64,000 nt of DNA, from NCBI RefSeq assembly GCF_023541015.1, contig NZ_JALNPR010000002.1, positions 124,001 through 188,000 on the forward strand, given 5' to 3'. The translations under genes were made by a program, and so were the position numbers. The notes below the pieces were generated by a model that saw only the letters and a program-made list of their open reading frames with translations, was not told where the DNA came from and made no database searches. Origin of the DNA: Marivivens donghaensis (GTDB lineage: Bacteria; Pseudomonadota; Alphaproteobacteria; Rhodobacterales; Rhodobacteraceae). Shown piece by piece: positions 61,784 through 64,000 of this stretch. Numbering within the stretch: the first letter of the stretch is position 1; each line of letters opens with the position of its first letter.

Positions 61784-62443
61784 ATGATTCTTGCTCGTTC
61801 TTCGCTCGCTGTGGCAGCTTTCGCGCTTTTCGGCACGGCTGCATGTGAAATGACCGACCCATCAAACCCGAACCGCAACACGCAGACGGGTGCGGTTGTT
61901 GGTGCTGGTATTGGTGCGCTCCTTGGTGCGTCGACTGGCGGTAACGATACCGCAGAGCGCCGCCGCAATGCGATCATTGGCGCTGCTATTGGTGGTGGCC
62001 TTGGTGCCGTAGGCGGGCGTCAGCTCGACCTTCAGGAAGCTGAACTGCGTCAGCAACTGGGTAACCAGTCCAGCATCGTGAACACGGGCAACCAGCTGAT
62101 CGTCACCATGCCGCAGGATATCCTCTTTGCGACCGACAGTGCGACCCTGACAGGTGGCCTACAAAACGACCTCTACACCGTTGCACGGTCGATCAATGCC
62201 TATCCAAACACCATCGTTCAGGTTATCGGCCACACCGACAACACTGGCTCCGCTGCCTATAACCAAGACCTGTCGCTGCGCCGTGCGCAGGCTGTGACCT
62301 CGGTCCTGATCAACGCAGGTGTTCCAGCGATGCGCATCCAATCCGCAGGCCGTGGTGAGAACCAGCCTGTCGCGGACAACCTGACACCGCAGGGTCGCGC
62401 ACAGAACCGTCGTGTTGAGATTATCATCATCCCGACGAACTGA
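61784..62443 (+). CDS. OmpA-family lipoprotein
   Basis: 219 residues. A lipoprotein-like signal ends at Cys21 (FGTAAC; the -3 position is Thr, not ideal). A glycine-zipper region (GAVVGAGIGALLGAS, AAIGGGLGAVGG) precedes the OmpA peptidoglycan-binding domain (about 105-219: VIGHTDNTGSAAYNQDLSLR, SAGRGENQPVADN). YiaD-like. A terminator follows. Confidence 0.9.
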   Translation: MILARSSLAVAAFALFGTAACEMTDPSNPNRNTQTGAVVGAGIGALLGASTGGNDTAERRRNAIIGAAIGGGLGAVGGRQLDLQEAELRQQLGNQSSIVNTGNQLIVTMPQDILFATDSATLTGGLQNDLYTVARSINAYPNTIVQVIGHTDNTGSAAYNQDLSLRRAQAVTSVLINAGVPAMRIQSAGRGENQPVADNLTPQGRAQNRRVEIIIIPTN

Positions 62444-62463
62444 TCCACCATCAGAAGAGATCG

Positions 62464-62492
62464 AGGCCGCCCCGAAACGGGCGGCCTTTTTC
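62464..62492 (+). terminator. Intrinsic terminator of the OmpA-like gene
   Basis: AGGCCGCCC (62464-62472) pairs with GGGCGGCCT (62479-62487), then TTTTT. Confidence 0.9.
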
Positions 62493-62515
62493 GTTTCCAA
62501 AGCATTGCCGCAAAA

Positions 62516-62546
62516 ACAAAACCCCGCCTGCAGCGCAGACGGGGTT
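62516..62546 (-). terminator. Intrinsic terminator of the ATP synthase F0 operon
   Basis: On the minus strand, ACCCCG and CTGC pair with GCAG and CGGGGT across 62521-62545 with one mismatch, and a T-rich tail (A-rich on plus, 62512-62520) follows. Confidence 0.8.
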
Positions 62547-62570
62547 CTATTCAGGTGATGACGGCGGGCG

Positions 62571-63143
62571 TTAGTGGAGCTTTGCTTCCACAGTCGCGAT
62601 TGCGTCGTCGATCAGTTTGTTCGCCGAAGCTGCGGTCATCTGTTTAGCGACCACTTCTTTGGCTGCAGAGACAGCGACCATAACTGCGCGGTCCTTGACC
62701 TCTTTGACTGCAGACGCTTCAGCGCTTGCGATCTGGTCTTGGGCGGCAGCAAGACGGCGTGCAACAGAAGCTGCGATGTCTGCTTTGGCCTGAACTGCAG
62801 CGGCTTCAGCTTCTTCTTTAGCTGTTGCCACGATGCGGTCTGCTTGCTCCTGCACTTTTTTCTGCTTGCGCTCGAACGAGGCCAGCAGGGTCTGTGCTTC
62901 TTCGCGGATCGATTTGGCTTCTTCCAGGTCAGACCGGATAGATGCCGCGCGACCGTCGAGCATTTCGCCAACCTTCGACGGAACCTTCAGTTTGAGAAGG
63001 ACACCAACGAAGACGAGGAACGCCAACAGAACGATGAAGTCAGTGTTGTGCAGCGACCAGAATTCAGCCGCGAACGGGTTCTTGGACGATGCCAGCGCAG
63101 GCTGAGCCATCAGGATGAATGCGGGGATCAGAAGCTTCTTCAT
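62571..63143 (-). CDS. atpF: ATP synthase F0 subunit b
   Basis: 190 residues. A short signal-like or hydrophobic start and a membrane helix (about 32-52, FIVLLAFLVFVGVLLKL) lead into a long Ala/Glu/Lys coiled coil (about 70-170). It forms the peripheral stalk with b'. Start 4 bases after the b' stop. Last F0 gene before the terminator. Confidence 0.95.
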   Translation of the reverse strand: MKKLLIPAFILMAQPALASSKNPFAAEFWSLHNTDFIVLLAFLVFVGVLLKLKVPSKVGEMLDGRAASIRSDLEEAKSIREEAQTLLASFERKQKKVQEQADRIVATAKEEAEAAAVQAKADIAASVARRLAAAQDQIASAEASAVKEVKDRAVMVAVSAAKEVVAKQMTAASANKLIDDAIATVEAKLH

Positions 63144-63147
63144 AATC

Positions 63148-63756
63148 TCAGCCCTTCATCTGAGCGGCGACAGCAGCAGCGATAGCTTTGTCGTCAGCTT
63201 GGCCACCCAGCGCAGCGACCAAAGCAGCGGCAGTTTCCGTTGCTACATCGGTCACGCTGGAAAGCGCGTTATCACGAATTGCCGCGATGGCTTTTTCGCC
63301 CTCGGCAGTTTTGGCTGCGATCTCGTCGTCTGCTTTAGCCAGTTCGGCGTTCAGCTGCGATTGGATCTCTGCCTTAGTCTCATCAACGATACGAGCTGCC
63401 TCGGAACGAGCGTCAGCAAGTGCTTTGTTGTAAGCTTCTTCAGCTGCAACAGCTTTCGCTTTCAGCTCTTCAGCTGCAGCGAGATCGTTGGTGATGGTTC
63501 CCGACCGTTCTGCCAGAACCGCAGCGATGCGCGGCAGGGCAATTTTGGACAGGAGCAAATAGATCACGACGAGCGTGACCAGAAGCCAGAAAATCTGGTT
63601 GGAAAAGGTCGTAGGGTCGAGCTGGGGCATTGCTGCACCGCCAGCTTCGGCACCATGAGCCATGTCGACTGCGTGTTCCGCAGCATCAGCGACATGCTCG
63701 ACCGTGTTGTGTTCGTCTGCCATCTCGTCTCTCTCCGTCGGACCCTTGGGTGTCAT
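63148..63756 (-). CDS. atpF2: ATP synthase F0 subunit b'
   Basis: 202 residues. An unusually long polar N-terminal extension (about 1-45, rich in Glu, His and Ala) precedes the membrane helix (about 50-70, [20 protein letters not shown]), then a charged coiled coil. The b/b' heterodimer is normal in alphaproteobacteria. Confidence 0.93.
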   Translation of the reverse strand: MTPKGPTERDEMADEHNTVEHVADAAEHAVDMAHGAEAGGAAMPQLDPTTFSNQIFWLLVTLVVIYLLLSKIALPRIAAVLAERSGTITNDLAAAEELKAKAVAAEEAYNKALADARSEAARIVDETKAEIQSQLNAELAKADDEIAAKTAEGEKAIAAIRDNALSSVTDVATETAAALVAALGGQADDKAIAAAVAAQMKG

Positions 63757-63809
63757 CGGGGGCGCGGGGTTAGTCCCGCGCCGCCCGACCGTAAGGATGC
63801 GTCAGGTGA

Positions 63810-64000
63810 TTAGACTGCGAACATCAGCAGCAGAGCAACGAGGAACGAGAAGATCCCCAGTGCTTCTGCGAATGCCAGACCGATGAAGAGGGTAGCGGTC
63901 TGCGAAGCAGCAGCCGACGGGTTACGCAGAGCGCCCGACAGGTAGTTGGCAGCAACGTTGCCTACACCGATAGCAGCAAGGCCGGAACCGATTGCGCCAA
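63810..64000 (-). CDS. atpE: ATP synthase F0 subunit c (partial, cut by window)
   Basis: The visible 62 residues contain the second helix of the hairpin: [20 protein letters not shown] then the polar loop [10 protein letters not shown] and the ion-binding Glu in [13 protein letters not shown], ending MFAV. This forms the proton-driven c-ring. The N terminus lies outside the window. Confidence 0.95.
   Translation of the reverse strand, partial: GAIGSGLAAIGVGNVAANYLSGALRNPSAAASQTATLFIGLAFAEALGIFSFLVALLLMFAV

Overview
The window is ordinary chromosomal DNA from an alphaproteobacterium, most likely a Rhodobacteraceae (Roseobacter-group) member. This rests on the GC-rich, dense gene layout, the hflK-hflC-DUF2065-degP block, paired ATP synthase b and b' subunits, SIMPL and DUF2842 proteins, a TAATG/TGATG/ATGA coupling habit, and a composite intergenic repeat of a type I associate with this group. 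No phage, insertion sequence, CRISPR array, rRNA or tRNA gene was found. No gene-free stretch exceeds 300 bases; the longest (about 260 bases, 6666-6923) holds two repeat copies and a candidate small RNA.

Layout. 1-6.7 kb: end of a DUF4159 / amidotransferase-like membrane operon, a DUF599 protein, a secreted trypsin-like protease, and an Hsp20 gene with a heat-shock promoter and a ROSE-type RNA thermometer. 6.9-17.3 kb: polA, small proteins, an orphan ABC ATPase, a modA-HIT-glycosyltransferase operon facing a sulfotransferase, O-acetylhomoserine sulfhydrylase and a SIMPL protein. 17.4-25.6 kb: a large protein joining a PilM/GspL-like cytoplasmic domain to a PilP/GspC-like periplasmic domain, a KefB/C-type antiporter, divergent cobT/cobS, a ferredoxin and a lipoprotein. 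25.6-31.7 kb (minus strand): rpiA, gor, hflK, hflC, DUF2065, degP. 31.9-42.5 kb: GST, sdaA, EamA exporter, thiN, an acidic 655-residue protein, purA, secG, pyrG, rlmJ.

43-53 kb is the most coherent accessory module: a polar amino-acid/amine ABC transporter, then two glutamine-synthetase-like ligases flanking a class I amidotransferase, a 75-residue unknown protein coupled at both ends, a PuuB-like FAD oxidase and a DegT-type aminotransferase. The catabolic part has its own promoter with a 14-base palindrome over the predicted start site and a second related dyad about six helical turns downstream. It looks like uptake of an amine or amino acid followed by gamma-glutamylation, oxidation and transamination; the substrate cannot be read from sequence.

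53-64 kb: meaB, a small hydrolase-like protein, rpmB behind a strongly structured RNA leader, a copper pair (CxxC protein and PCuAC chaperone), an MFS transporter, gltX, two PfkB kinases, nth, an OmpA-like lipoprotein and the end of the F0 operon (b, b', c), cut by the window edge.

Most interesting: the GspL/GspC-like fusion, the rpmB leader, the ROSE thermometer, and the gamma-glutamyl operon with its twin operators and unknown small protein.
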